This document shows, one piece after another, positions 1 through 8,352 of a stretch of DNA of 64,000 nucleotides. This DNA is from Alphaproteobacteria bacterium (GTDB lineage: Bacteria > Pseudomonadota > Alphaproteobacteria > Rhodobacterales > Rhodobacteraceae): NCBI GenBank assembly GCA_030427145.1, contig JAUHWT010000016.1, forward strand, positions 62,001-126,000, in the 5' to 3' direction. Numbering within the stretch: the first letter of the stretch is position 1; the number at the start of each line of letters is the position of its first letter. The position numbers and the translations under genes are program-made. The notes below the pieces were generated by a model. That model ran no database searches. It was not told the origin of the DNA and worked only from the letters and a program-made list of their open reading frames with translations.

Positions 1-850
1 CATTTTCCGTTAGCCCTGACCGCGCGTATTTGCTTCCTGTCGAACCACTATTAACGACGCGCTCGATCGAAGAGTTCGCCTCCGCAACGACCGGTGCCGA
101 CCACTGTGGCAGAGCGGGTCGCGCATGTAGGGCATAGAGCCCCAGCGCTCCGGACATCGCCAGATCGAAGATCATGGCCGACACCCCCTCCCGTATTTCG
201 GGCAGGTCCAGCAGTGCCAGTAACTCATCCAACGCTACGATTCCCGCAAGCAGCAGGATCACCACAACCAGCGCATCGAGCCAAACCAGTGATCGGCCCT
301 CAAGGTCCGAGAAAACCTCCCGAATGTCTCGCTGATAAGACACCAATCGCCGTGCGCACAGGACGCCATAAACAACCACCACAATCACCCAGAGCAGCCA
401 GAATACATTCTGGCCAAACGCTACCAGCCTGAGAAACTCCCCCGCGGCATCCGGACCAAAATCCACCCGCATCGCCGCGGGCAGCGACAGAAACGGAGCC
501 AGACATAATCCCGCAAGTGCAATCGGCAGAAGATGGATTAGGTCCTGGCGCTTCAGGCACGCATTTGGTTCGGTCAGCCCTCGAACGAACAGCCAGAGAC
601 TAATCATGTATCCCGGATACAGCACGAGTACATAGCCATAGAAAATCGGTTCCATTCCGAAGATCGGAACGAAATACAGCACATCAAATTGGTCCAGCGC
701 ATCAATCGCGAAAAACGCCACCATGGCCCAAAGATGCAGGTGTGGCCCAGGCTCCTGATGCAAACGCAGGCTAAGGCCCGCCAGCACCAGCAACGACATG
801 CCCAGCCCCATACCGGCGCCGATAATCTCAAACAAAATTCCCTGCGTCAT
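1..850 (-). CDS. Seven-TM sensor, AraC-type regulator (C-terminus cut by window edge)
   Basis: An open frame starts with ATG at 850 and runs off the left edge, giving 283 codons without a stop. The translation has seven hydrophobic stretches (about residues 5-28, 40-62, 67-92, 105-125, 141-170, 190-217 and 225-248). A hydrophilic linker follows and ends in SKYARSGLTEN. This linker resembles the one that leads into the AraC-type DNA-binding domain in membrane-sensor AraC regulators. I infer that the missing C-terminus is the HTH domain, so this would be a membrane-bound one-component regulator. A LytTR or other output domain is not excluded. It lies downstream of, and on the same strand as, the sugar-acid operon, 56 bases after its last stop codon. 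A short inverted repeat lies just upstream of the start. Confidence 0.62.
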   Translation of the reverse strand, partial: MTQGILFEIIGAGMGLGMSLLVLAGLSLRLHQEPGPHLHLWAMVAFFAIDALDQFDVLYFVPIFGMEPIFYGYVLVLYPGYMISLWLFVRGLTEPNACLKRQDLIHLLPIALAGLCLAPFLSLPAAMRVDFGPDAAGEFLRLVAFGQNVFWLLWVIVVVVYGVLCARRLVSYQRDIREVFSDLEGRSLVWLDALVVVILLLAGIVALDELLALLDLPEIREGVSAMIFDLAMSGALGLYALHARPALPQWSAPVVAEANSSIERVVNSGSTGSKYARSGLTEN

Positions 851-859
851 TGTGCGATA

Positions 860-881
860 ACTGACACAGGTTTCTGTCAGT
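860..881. repeat. Inverted repeat upstream of the AraC-type gene
   Basis: Seven-base arms ACTGACA and TGTCAGT flank an 8-base spacer, about 10 bases before the ATG at 850 and 25 bases after the SDR stop. It could be an operator or a weak stem-loop. No T-run follows on the minus strand, so a classical terminator is unlikely. Confidence 0.45.
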
Positions 882-906
882 GGGTAGAGTTGGTTGCGAA
901 AAAAAG

Positions 907-1650
907 CTACAGCCAGCCCCCGTCCACGAGCACCGTCTGGTTCGTGATCGCACGGGCGGCATCTGAACACAGAAAAACCGCTACCCCTGCCACGTCCTCC
1001 GGTTCGGTGAACCGGCGCAAACACTGCCGCGACATCACCTCATCCTGCAATTCCGGCGTCAGCCACTTCTCCACCTGCCGTTCCGTCCGCACGAATCCCG
1101 GCAGCAGGCAGTTGACCCGCACGCCATCGGGACCGGCCTCGCGGGCAAGCGCGTGGGTCAAACCTTCGATGCCAGCCTTCGCGGTCACATACCCGACCGC
1201 ATCGGCAAGTCCTTCCCTCCAGGCAATTGAACCGAAATTCAGGATCACGCCAGACCTGTTTCTCCGCATTGTTGGCAATACCGCCTGGGCACAGAAAAAC
1301 TGGTGATCGAGATTGACCGACAACGTGTCACGCCAGCTTTCCGGCGTGACCTCATTCGTTTTATGCCGCATGTCATTAGCCGCGCCATTCACCAGCACAT
1401 CAATATCACCCGCTTCGTCGGCCAGCGCCATAATTCGCTCCCGCAGCGCCTCGGTACGGGTCAGATCCACTTCGTGGAACGTAACTGCCGAGCCAAGACC
1501 GTCGGCCAGATCCCGGCCCGCCGCACCGTTGACGTCAAAAAAGGAAACCCGCGCACCCTGAGCGGCGAAAGCCGTCACCACGGTCCGGCCGATACCGGTG
1601 GCACCGCCGGTTATCAGAATATGCTTGGCCTTCAGGCCGGTCTCAAGCAT
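907..1650 (-). CDS. SDR-family NAD(P)-dependent dehydrogenase
   Basis: Short-chain dehydrogenase of 247 aa, probably acting on a sugar or sugar-acid intermediate. The cofactor motif TGGATGIG is at 14-21, NGAAN at 88-92, the catalytic Ser at 141 and YVTAK with Tyr154/Lys158. The C-terminus ends in the VDGGWL tail common in sugar dehydrogenases of this family. I chose ATG 1650 because it forms a TGATG overlap with the stop of the upstream ATPase gene; a GTG one codon earlier is also possible. It is the last gene of the kinase/enolase/ABC operon. It may catalyse the first oxidation of the imported sugar, as sugar dehydrogenases do in non-phosphorylative routes, but the substrate cannot be read from sequence. 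Confidence 0.88.
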   Translation of the reverse strand: MLETGLKAKHILITGGATGIGRTVVTAFAAQGARVSFFDVNGAAGRDLADGLGSAVTFHEVDLTRTEALRERIMALADEAGDIDVLVNGAANDMRHKTNEVTPESWRDTLSVNLDHQFFCAQAVLPTMRRNRSGVILNFGSIAWREGLADAVGYVTAKAGIEGLTHALAREAGPDGVRVNCLLPGFVRTERQVEKWLTPELQDEVMSRQCLRRFTEPEDVAGVAVFLCSDAARAITNQTVLVDGGWL

Positions 1651-2759
1651 CACAGACGCCGTTCAGTGGTGGGGTCAAAAAGGCTGACCTTGCTCATGTC
1701 GATCTCAAAATCCGCGTTGGTCCCCGGAACCGGCGCGCCATCCGGCTCACAGACGATGATTGCCTCGGAGCCCGCAACCCGGCACATCAAAATCGTCTCG
1801 GATCCTGTTGGTTCATCCATTTCCACCGAGACCGGAACCGTCACTGATGGAATGCCCTTCCGCGACGCACGCGCCTCATGGGCAGGGCTGAAATGCTCAG
1901 GCCGTACACCAAGTGTCACCTTCTGTCCTTCCGACAGATTTGTTTGGTCGTCGCCCACAAGCGGGAGCACCGCACCATCCCCGCCGTCCAAAACCACACC
2001 CAACCCGTCCGCGCCCTGCGCTATCCTGGCCGGGAAAAAATTCATGTTGGGCGACCCCATGAATCCGGCAACAAACGTATTGGCGGGGCGCTCATAAATC
2101 TCCTTGGGCGCCGCGTACTGTTGCAGAACACCCTGGTTCATCACCGCAATCCGTGTCGCGAGCGTCATCGCCTCGATCTGGTCATGGGTCACGTAAACCG
2201 TCGTGCGGCCAACATTCTGATGCAGCTTCTTGATCTCAGCCCGCATCTCCACCCGCAGTTTCGCATCGAGATTGGAGAGCGGTTCATCAAACAGGAACAG
2301 TTTGGGATCCCGCACCAGGGCCCGACCCATCGCCACACGCTGGCGCTGTCCACCCGACAGTTGGCCCGGCTTGCGGTCCAGAAGCGGTTCAATCTGCAGC
2401 AATGAAGCTACCCGTGCGACCGTCTCCATCTGCACTGTTTTGTCAATGTTGCGACACTCCATGCCGAAGGTCATATTCTGCCGCACCGTCATCGTCGGGT
2501 AGAGCGCGTAGGACTGAAACACCATCGCGATGTCCCGGTCCTTGGGTGCTTCATTGTTCACGACCCTGTCCCCGATCATCACTTCGCCGGAGGTCACGCT
2601 CTCCAGCCCAGAAATGATGGACAGAAGCGTGGATTTGCCGCAGCCGGACGGTCCGACAAGCGCCACAAATTCGCCCGAATCCGCTTCCAGATTGATGTCC
2701 TTCAGCACCTCTACGGAGCCATAGCTCTTGCGCAGATTTTTGATTAGCAAAGACGACAT
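1650..2759 (-). CDS. Sugar ABC transporter ATPase (UgpC/MalK type)
   Basis: ATP-hydrolysing subunit of a CUT1 carbohydrate importer, 369 aa. Walker A GPSGCGKST is at 36-44, followed by the Q-loop in MVFQSYALYP, signature LSGGQRQR, Walker B LFLFDEP, D-loop SNLDAKLR and H-loop YVTHD. The C-terminal third is a TOBE/OB-type regulatory domain with GVRPEHF, as in MalK and UgpC. ATG 2759 is preferred because GGGGGAG lies just upstream. It follows the two permeases closely and overlaps the next SDR gene by one base, so it is co-transcribed with the importer and the catabolic genes. Confidence 0.95.
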   Translation of the reverse strand: MSSLLIKNLRKSYGSVEVLKDINLEADSGEFVALVGPSGCGKSTLLSIISGLESVTSGEVMIGDRVVNNEAPKDRDIAMVFQSYALYPTMTVRQNMTFGMECRNIDKTVQMETVARVASLLQIEPLLDRKPGQLSGGQRQRVAMGRALVRDPKLFLFDEPLSNLDAKLRVEMRAEIKKLHQNVGRTTVYVTHDQIEAMTLATRIAVMNQGVLQQYAAPKEIYERPANTFVAGFMGSPNMNFFPARIAQGADGLGVVLDGGDGAVLPLVGDDQTNLSEGQKVTLGVRPEHFSPAHEARASRKGIPSVTVPVSVEMDEPTGSETILMCRVAGSEAIIVCEPDGAPVPGTNADFEIDMSKVSLFDPTTERRL

Positions 2760-2770
2760 TGCCACTCCCC

Positions 2771-3670
2771 CTATTTGACCGCGCCGGAGGTCAGGCCCCG
2801 CACGAAATATTTTCCGCCAAACACGTAAACGAGCAGCGGTGGCAGAGCCGCGAAGATCACGGACGCCGCCTCAACATTGTAATGCCGCTCGCCGGTGCCC
2901 GAGCCTGAAAACGCTACGATTGCTGATGTGATGGGCTGGTTGGCACCGGATGTGAAAACCGTGCCAAAAAGAAACTCGTTCCAGATCCCGGTGAACTGCC
3001 AGATCACGCATACGATCAGAATCGGCGGCGAGAGCGGCAGCATGATGCGCCGGAAAATGCGCCAGAACCCGGCACCATCGATCCGCGCCGCTTTGATCAG
3101 GTCATCCGGCACAGCCAGGAAATAGTTCCGGCAAAACAGCGTGGTAAAACTCGCGCCCTGCACCGTATGGACCAAGACCAGCCCCGCAATCGTGTTCGAC
3201 AGCCCAATCTTGCCCAGAACAAACGCCCAGGGCAGCAGTGTCATCTGCGCCGGCAAAAACACACCCAGTGTAATCAGTCCGAATACCCATGTGTCATATT
3301 TGATGCGCCATTTTGACAGGGCATAGCCGTTGACGACACCAAACGCCGTCGACAGGATCGTAGCCGGAATGGTCATCATCAACGTGTTGGAGAAGTACCG
3401 CGAGACCCCCTCGCAGCTGCCCCCGATGCAGAAGGTACTCCAGGCCTCACCCCAGTACTGCCAGCTCATCACCTCAGGCAGGGATATGAACCCCTCCCGC
3501 ACGATGTCCTCTAGCGGCCGGTAGGCGTTCATGAGAATGATCACCAGTGGCGACAGGTAAAGCAGAGCGAAAAACCCCAGCAGCCCGTAGACAATCGTCT
3601 TCGCCCGGGCCTGACGAGCACTGCTGCCGGTCGCAAGCGGATCAAACGCATGATGTGTTGTATCAACCAT
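2771..3670 (-). CDS. Sugar ABC transporter permease (MalG-like)
   Basis: Inner-membrane permease of 299 aa, second permease of the CUT1 importer. It has a hydrophilic N-terminus, a first TM at about 27-48 and roughly five further TMs. The EAA coupling loop is visible as AARIDGAGFWRIFRRIMLPL, the site that docks on the ATPase. The periplasmic loop after TM1 contains two cysteines (FCIGGSC). The start overlaps the end of the first permease by 8 bases, indicating translational coupling. Confidence 0.94.
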   Translation of the reverse strand: MVDTTHHAFDPLATGSSARQARAKTIVYGLLGFFALLYLSPLVIILMNAYRPLEDIVREGFISLPEVMSWQYWGEAWSTFCIGGSCEGVSRYFSNTLMMTIPATILSTAFGVVNGYALSKWRIKYDTWVFGLITLGVFLPAQMTLLPWAFVLGKIGLSNTIAGLVLVHTVQGASFTTLFCRNYFLAVPDDLIKAARIDGAGFWRIFRRIMLPLSPPILIVCVIWQFTGIWNEFLFGTVFTSGANQPITSAIVAFSGSGTGERHYNVEAASVIFAALPPLLVYVFGGKYFVRGLTSGAVK

Positions 3671-4577
3671 GGGAGGGGCCCTCCTTCCGCGCGCGCCAGG
3701 CAGTCAAGATCACGTACGGCACAATGACAATGGCAAGCGCCACAAGGATCATCACGGCCGCCGCCGCACCCTGAGCGATCTGACCGCGCTGGAACATCAG
3801 GTCGTAAACAACAATCGCCGGAACCGTGGTTGCGACACCCGGCCCCCCCTGGGTCAGCGCCACCACCAGGTCATAAGTCTTGATGGCAAACTGAAGGAGC
3901 ACCACCGTGACGGCGACAAAAATGGGCCATATCGTCGGCAAAACCACCTTGCGATAGATCCGCGGCATGGAGGCTCCATCGATCTGGGCCGCCTTGATCA
4001 GATCTCCATCCACAGACCGCAATCCCGCCAGGATAAGCGCCATCGCAAAACCTGACGCGTGCCAGATGCCGGTGAACACCACGACGTAGAGCGCCATGTC
4101 CCTGTCGGTGATCCAGTCGAACTTCGCGCTCAGCCAGCCCAGATCATTCAGAGCCCGCTCCACACCGGTCTGCGGATGAAAAATCCAGCGCCAGACGGTG
4201 CCGGTCACGATGAAGGAAATGGCCAGCGGATAAAGAAAAATTGTCCGCCACACCGATTCAAACCGCACTCTCTGGTCAATGAGAATGGCGAGCAGCGTCC
4301 CAACACAGAGCGAACCCAAAACATACAGAATCCCGAACAGAAATAGGTTCTGGTAGGAGACAATCCAGCGTTTGCTCTTCCACAGAGCCGCGTATTCACC
4401 GAACCCGCCATAGGCCATGTTCGGAAGCAGCGTGGACTGGGACACGGAGATCCAAAGTGTCCAAGCCGAGAACACCACCACGTAAATGAACGCTGCTGCA
4501 AGGGTCGGCAAAAGCACCAGCTGCGGCGTCCAGCGGGCCAGCCGCTCGCCTGGGGAAGGCTGTATCGGATCAGGCAT
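3663..4577 (-). CDS. Sugar ABC transporter permease (MalF-like)
   Basis: Inner-membrane permease of 304 aa, first permease of the CUT1 importer, with six predicted TMs. The EAA loop appears as AAQIDGASMPRIYRKVVLPT. It sits between the solute-binding-protein gene and the second permease in the usual CUT1 order, and overlaps the latter by 8 bases. The substrate is inferred only from the operon, which points to a sugar or sugar acid. Confidence 0.94.
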   Translation of the reverse strand: MPDPIQPSPGERLARWTPQLVLLPTLAAAFIYVVVFSAWTLWISVSQSTLLPNMAYGGFGEYAALWKSKRWIVSYQNLFLFGILYVLGSLCVGTLLAILIDQRVRFESVWRTIFLYPLAISFIVTGTVWRWIFHPQTGVERALNDLGWLSAKFDWITDRDMALYVVVFTGIWHASGFAMALILAGLRSVDGDLIKAAQIDGASMPRIYRKVVLPTIWPIFVAVTVVLLQFAIKTYDLVVALTQGGPGVATTVPAIVVYDLMFQRGQIAQGAAAAVMILVALAIVIVPYVILTAWRARKEGPSHG

Positions 4578-4661
4578 GTTTGACCGTTTTCTGATTGATT
4601 GTGTGAAGGATCCGTGCCGGCCAACGGGAGCAGGTCGACACGGTCATCAAACCGTCGGAGC

Positions 4662-5927
4662 CTAGCTTTGCAGCTCAACCGCGTCGGCAAGCTGGTTGGC
4701 GGCTTCTTCCGGTGTGATGGAATCGTCGGCGACAAACTCGGTGATCACTTCCATCATGGCGCCCCGGTACTTCTGCAGAACCGTCATGTTATGCGCCATC
4801 GACCGAACGAGTGTTCCCTCGTCGACCGAAGCCTTGAGGTCCTCAAGACCCTTCTGCTGGCACTGGGTGAACCCACCCGTGGACAGATCAACATCCGTAC
4901 GCGACGGGATCGAGCCCTTGGCGACGTTGAACGTTACCTGAAACTCCGGCGACATGATAGTGCTGGCCAATAGCTTCTGACCCTCTACGTAGTCAGGGTC
5001 GGTCTGATTGAAAAACACCACCGAATCCGCATTCAATATGAACCCGGTTCCACCCCAGTCTACCGGCGTCTGGTTGCAGAGATAGTCCTCGCCGTCCTCG
5101 AAACCGGCCAGATTAGCCGAGGCCACGGTCCAGTCACCCATCAGGAAAAACGCCGCCTCGCCGGACATGGTCATGGTCATCGACTGCTCCCAGGAGCGGC
5201 CGTTGATACCGTCATCCATGTAACCAACCATTTTGCGAAGCTGCGCGAAAGCATCGATCATACCCTGGCTGCGCATTGCTTCGACGTCGGCTTCCTGGAA
5301 TGCCTCGCGGTACAGGTCCACATCCATGCCATAGACAACACTGTCAAACGTGGTCGTATCCGACCAGTCCGCCGCACCATGCGCAATACAGGTGTAACCC
5401 GCAGCCATAATCGCATCACAGGCTGCATTGAACTCGTCCCAGGTTGTGGGAACCTCCATGCCGACCTCATCAAGGATCGCAGGCGAGCTATAGAGCCAGT
5501 TGACGCGATGAATATTCATGGGTGCCGCGACCCAACTCCCCGTGGGCTTCATCACCGACGTCAGTTCCGGTGCAACGACATCGTCCCAGCCTTCCGCGGC
5601 CGCAACCTCGTCCAGGTTGGCAGTGGTTCCGGTTGCGTTCCACTCAGCAATTTCCGGACCCTTCAGCTGCACGGCGGCAGGCGCATTTCCCGCCACCACA
5701 TCCGACCGCAGCTTGGCCAGCGTGTTGGATGTGTGACCCGAAATCGCGGTCTGCTCCCAGGTTCCGCCGGCGGCCTCAAACATTTCACCGAGCTTTGCAA
5801 TCGCAGCGGCTTCCGAACCCTGCGCCCACTGGTGCATCATATTGGTTTTCGGTTCGGCCTGCGCGCCCGTTCCGAAGGCCATAACCGCCAGGATCGAAGC
5901 CCCGGTCATCGTGCTGTTGAGTTTCAT
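4662..5927 (-). CDS. Sugar ABC transporter solute-binding protein (CUT1)
   Basis: Periplasmic binding protein of 421 aa (SBP_bac_1 type) that would deliver a carbohydrate to the permeases at 2771-4577. It has a short Sec signal, with cleavage likely after GTGAQA (about residue 24). The mature N-terminus (HQWAQGSEAAAIAKLGEMFE) resembles the glucose/mannose-type CUT1 binding proteins. A strong AGGAGGAAGAAG ribosome site precedes ATG 5927. An 84-base gap to the first permease contains only an imperfect stem. Confidence 0.94.
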   Translation of the reverse strand: MKLNSTMTGASILAVMAFGTGAQAEPKTNMMHQWAQGSEAAAIAKLGEMFEAAGGTWEQTAISGHTSNTLAKLRSDVVAGNAPAAVQLKGPEIAEWNATGTTANLDEVAAAEGWDDVVAPELTSVMKPTGSWVAAPMNIHRVNWLYSSPAILDEVGMEVPTTWDEFNAACDAIMAAGYTCIAHGAADWSDTTTFDSVVYGMDVDLYREAFQEADVEAMRSQGMIDAFAQLRKMVGYMDDGINGRSWEQSMTMTMSGEAAFFLMGDWTVASANLAGFEDGEDYLCNQTPVDWGGTGFILNADSVVFFNQTDPDYVEGQKLLASTIMSPEFQVTFNVAKGSIPSRTDVDLSTGGFTQCQQKGLEDLKASVDEGTLVRSMAHNMTVLQKYRGAMMEVITEFVADDSITPEEAANQLADAVELQS

Positions 5928-5987
5928 CTTCTTCCTCCTCCATCGGACAACCCGATTCGTTTTTTTTGGGTAGTTATCGGCGCGTTC

Positions 5988-6749
5988 TCAGATCGAGATC
6001 CCGCCATCGACATTCACCGTCTGCCCCGTCACAAAGGCTCCATCCGCCGATGCAAGCCATGCCGCCGTCGAGGCAATCTCTTCCGGTTTGGCAAAACGCC
6101 CGGCGGGCTGACGGTCCAGAAACCATTTTTCAGCCGCCTCAGGGCTGCCCAGTTCTTCCGCCAGATCCGCGATCCGCTGACGCAGCGACGGTGTGTCCAC
6201 CACGCCCGGGCACAGCGCGTTGAAGCGAATTCCGTCCTTCATATAGTCGGCTGCGCAGGCTTTCATCAGTCCGATCACGCCTCCCTTCGCCGCCCCATAG
6301 GCTGCACGAAACGGATACCCCTTGAGCGATGACGCAAGCGAGGCTACGAGGATCACCGATCCGCCATGCTCCCGCATCCGCGGTACGGCTGACCGCGCCA
6401 CGTGGAACGCACTGTCGAGACAAATCGCCTGGCTCCTGCGCCAGTCGGCATCCGTCGTTCCCTCCACCGTGCCGTGATGCACAAACCCGACGGCGTGAGC
6501 CATCACTTCGATACGTGCACGGCGCGACAGCCAATTTTCCACTGCCTCCGGGTCGGTCGCATCCACCGCCGTCGTAGACGCAGCCTCCAAACCATCTAGG
6601 AGCTTCGCATCTATGTCCGATACATGAACCTCCGCGCCTTCGGCCAGAAACCGCTCCGCGATGGCACGCCCAATGCCCTGTCCAGCCGCAGTGACACAGG
6701 CAACCTGACCGGAAAGCCGCTGTTGTGGCAGGAGAGTTGCACCGCTCAA
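5988..6749 (-). CDS. SDR dehydrogenase, 2-keto-3-deoxy-L-fuconate dehydrogenase-like
   Basis: SDR of 253 aa. The cofactor motif TAAGQGIG (20-27), Ser137, YGAAK (Tyr151/Lys155), the GFVHHGT segment and the RQPAGRFAKPEEIA segment are those I associate with 2-keto-3-deoxy-L-fuconate 4-dehydrogenases. In that family the enzyme oxidises C4 of a 2-keto-3-deoxy sugar acid to the 2,4-diketo acid, which an FAH-family hydrolase then cleaves; such a hydrolase is encoded two genes upstream. The usual NNAG motif reads HAVGF here. The start is TTG in a TTGA overlap with the upstream SDR stop, and there is no in-frame ATG nearby. Function by family resemblance and context; exact sugar unknown. Confidence 0.85.
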   Translation of the reverse strand: MSGATLLPQQRLSGQVACVTAAGQGIGRAIAERFLAEGAEVHVSDIDAKLLDGLEAASTTAVDATDPEAVENWLSRRARIEVMAHAVGFVHHGTVEGTTDADWRRSQAICLDSAFHVARSAVPRMREHGGSVILVASLASSLKGYPFRAAYGAAKGGVIGLMKACAADYMKDGIRFNALCPGVVDTPSLRQRIADLAEELGSPEAAEKWFLDRQPAGRFAKPEEIASTAAWLASADGAFVTGQTVNVDGGISI

Positions 6750-7495
6750 TAGGTCGCCCTCCCGCCCGACAGGTCAAAGACCGCTCCCGTGGTGAACGAG
6801 TTCTCGGCGGAGGCCATCCAGGCCACCATGTTGGTGATCTCTTCTACCGTCACGAAACGGCCGCGCGGGATTTTCGAGAGCATGAACGCGACAAATTCCT
6901 CAGAGACCTGATCGAAAATCCGGGTCTTCGCAGCCGCCGGCGTGATGCAGTTGACCGCAATGTCATTTCCGGCGAGTTCCTTGCCCAATGACTTGGTCAT
7001 CGCAATCACCGCCGCCTTCGACGCGGAATAGGCCGACGCGTTCGGATTACCCTCCTTGCCCGCAATGGACGCCACATTGACGATCCGTCCGTAATTACGA
7101 TCAACCATGCCCGGCGTCACCGTACGGCAGGTGTTGAAGGTGCCATCGACATTCACTTCCTGGACCTTGCGCCAGGCTTCGGCGGGATACTCGGCAAGTG
7201 TGGAGGTCGGCCCGGCAATGCCTGCGCTGTTGACCAGCACGTCGACCTTGCCAAACCTTGCCTCAGTCGCGGCCATTGCGGCCTCAACACTGGCCAGATC
7301 GGACACATCCGTCTGGATCAGGGCCAGTCGGTTCTCCCCAATCGCAGCGACCCGCGCTTCCGGGCTGCTGACGTCCATGTCCCAAACCGCGATGCTGGCA
7401 CCGGACGCCGCCAGCCGTTCGGCCACGGCCGCACCAATTCCGTTGCACCCGCCGGTGATCGCCGCCACCTGGCCCTTAAAATCGTAACTGTTCAT
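6746..7495 (-). CDS. SDR-family oxidoreductase
   Basis: Classical SDR of 249 aa with the cofactor motif TGGCNGIG, the NSAG motif, catalytic Ser in NVASIAGKEG and YSASK. It resembles 3-oxoacyl-ACP reductase/glucose-dehydrogenase-type SDRs, which are often generic sugar or polyol dehydrogenases. ATG 7495 follows a GTG, and the upstream hydrolase stop overlaps it as TGATG, so the two genes are coupled. One of three SDRs in the operon, presumably handling a different oxidation step. Confidence 0.88.
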   Translation of the reverse strand: MNSYDFKGQVAAITGGCNGIGAAVAERLAASGASIAVWDMDVSSPEARVAAIGENRLALIQTDVSDLASVEAAMAATEARFGKVDVLVNSAGIAGPTSTLAEYPAEAWRKVQEVNVDGTFNTCRTVTPGMVDRNYGRIVNVASIAGKEGNPNASAYSASKAAVIAMTKSLGKELAGNDIAVNCITPAAAKTRIFDQVSEEFVAFMLSKIPRGRFVTVEEITNMVAWMASAENSFTTGAVFDLSGGRATY

Positions 7496-8352
7496 CACGC
7501 GGCTCCCGTCGCCACGACTGTCTGGGACTGTTTCCCCAAACCTTCGATACCAAGGCGAACGGTGTCGCCCTCATTGAGCCAGACCTGTGGGTTCATACCG
7601 GCCCCAACGCCCGGCGGCGTGCCGGTGCAGATCAGATCGCCGGGCTCAAGCCGCGTGAATTCGGACATGTAGCTGACGATGGTCGCCACATCGAAAATCA
7701 TCGTGCCGGTGTTTCCTGTCTGCATGCGCTGCCCGTTCACGTCGAGCCACATGCCCAGGTTCTGAACATCGGCGATCTCATCCTTCGTCGCGAGAAACGG
7801 CCCGGTTGGACAAAAATTCGGGAAACTCTTGCCTTTCACCCACTGCCCCGACCGCTCCATCTGCCAGGCGCGTTCGGAGACGTCGTTGACGAGAACAAAC
7901 CCCGCGATGTGATCCATCGCTTCGGCCTTGGTGATGTTCAGGGCCGGCTTTCCGATGACAATGCCCAGTTCAACCTCCCAGTCGAGTTTGGTCATCCTGG
8001 GCGATTTCAGGATGTCATCGTTCGGACCGCAGTAAGTCACGGTCGACTTGTTGAACAGGATCGGCTCGTCGGGAACCGGCAGACCGGCCTCCGCGGCGTG
8101 ATCCGAATAGTTCAGACCAACACACCAGATGTTGAAGGGCTGCGCCACCGGTGGAGCAAGTCGCTTACCCTCGATATCGGCCTCTGGAATGGTCTTGAGA
8201 TCAATCGCCGCAAGCTGCGCCAGCAGTTCCAGTGACAGGGTGCGCGGCCCAAAATCGTCGACCACCGAGGACACGTCACGGGGCGTACCATCGCCGTCGA
8301 TAATGCAGGGAATTTTGCGCCCGTAACGGTCGCCATAGCGGGAGAGTTTCAC
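7495..8352 (-). CDS. Fumarylacetoacetate-hydrolase-family enzyme
   Basis: FAH-fold protein of 285 aa, most like the 2,4-diketo-3-deoxy-sugar-acid hydrolases. The motif VGLNYSDHAAE, metal ligands in DWEVELG, the KSFPNFCPTGP segment and the C-terminal GDLICTGTPPGVG are all present. Family members cleave a C-C bond in 2,4-diketo acids to give pyruvate plus a hydroxy acid. The frame can be extended upstream to 8454, but the GTG at 8352 begins the family-typical KLSRYGDR start and makes a GTGA overlap with the enolase-paralog stop. With the KDF-type SDR it forms the oxidation-then-cleavage pair of the non-phosphorylative fucose/rhamnose routes. Confidence 0.9.
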   Translation of the reverse strand: MKLSRYGDRYGRKIPCIIDGDGTPRDVSSVVDDFGPRTLSLELLAQLAAIDLKTIPEADIEGKRLAPPVAQPFNIWCVGLNYSDHAAEAGLPVPDEPILFNKSTVTYCGPNDDILKSPRMTKLDWEVELGIVIGKPALNITKAEAMDHIAGFVLVNDVSERAWQMERSGQWVKGKSFPNFCPTGPFLATKDEIADVQNLGMWLDVNGQRMQTGNTGTMIFDVATIVSYMSEFTRLEPGDLICTGTPPGVGAGMNPQVWLNEGDTVRLGIEGLGKQSQTVVATGAA

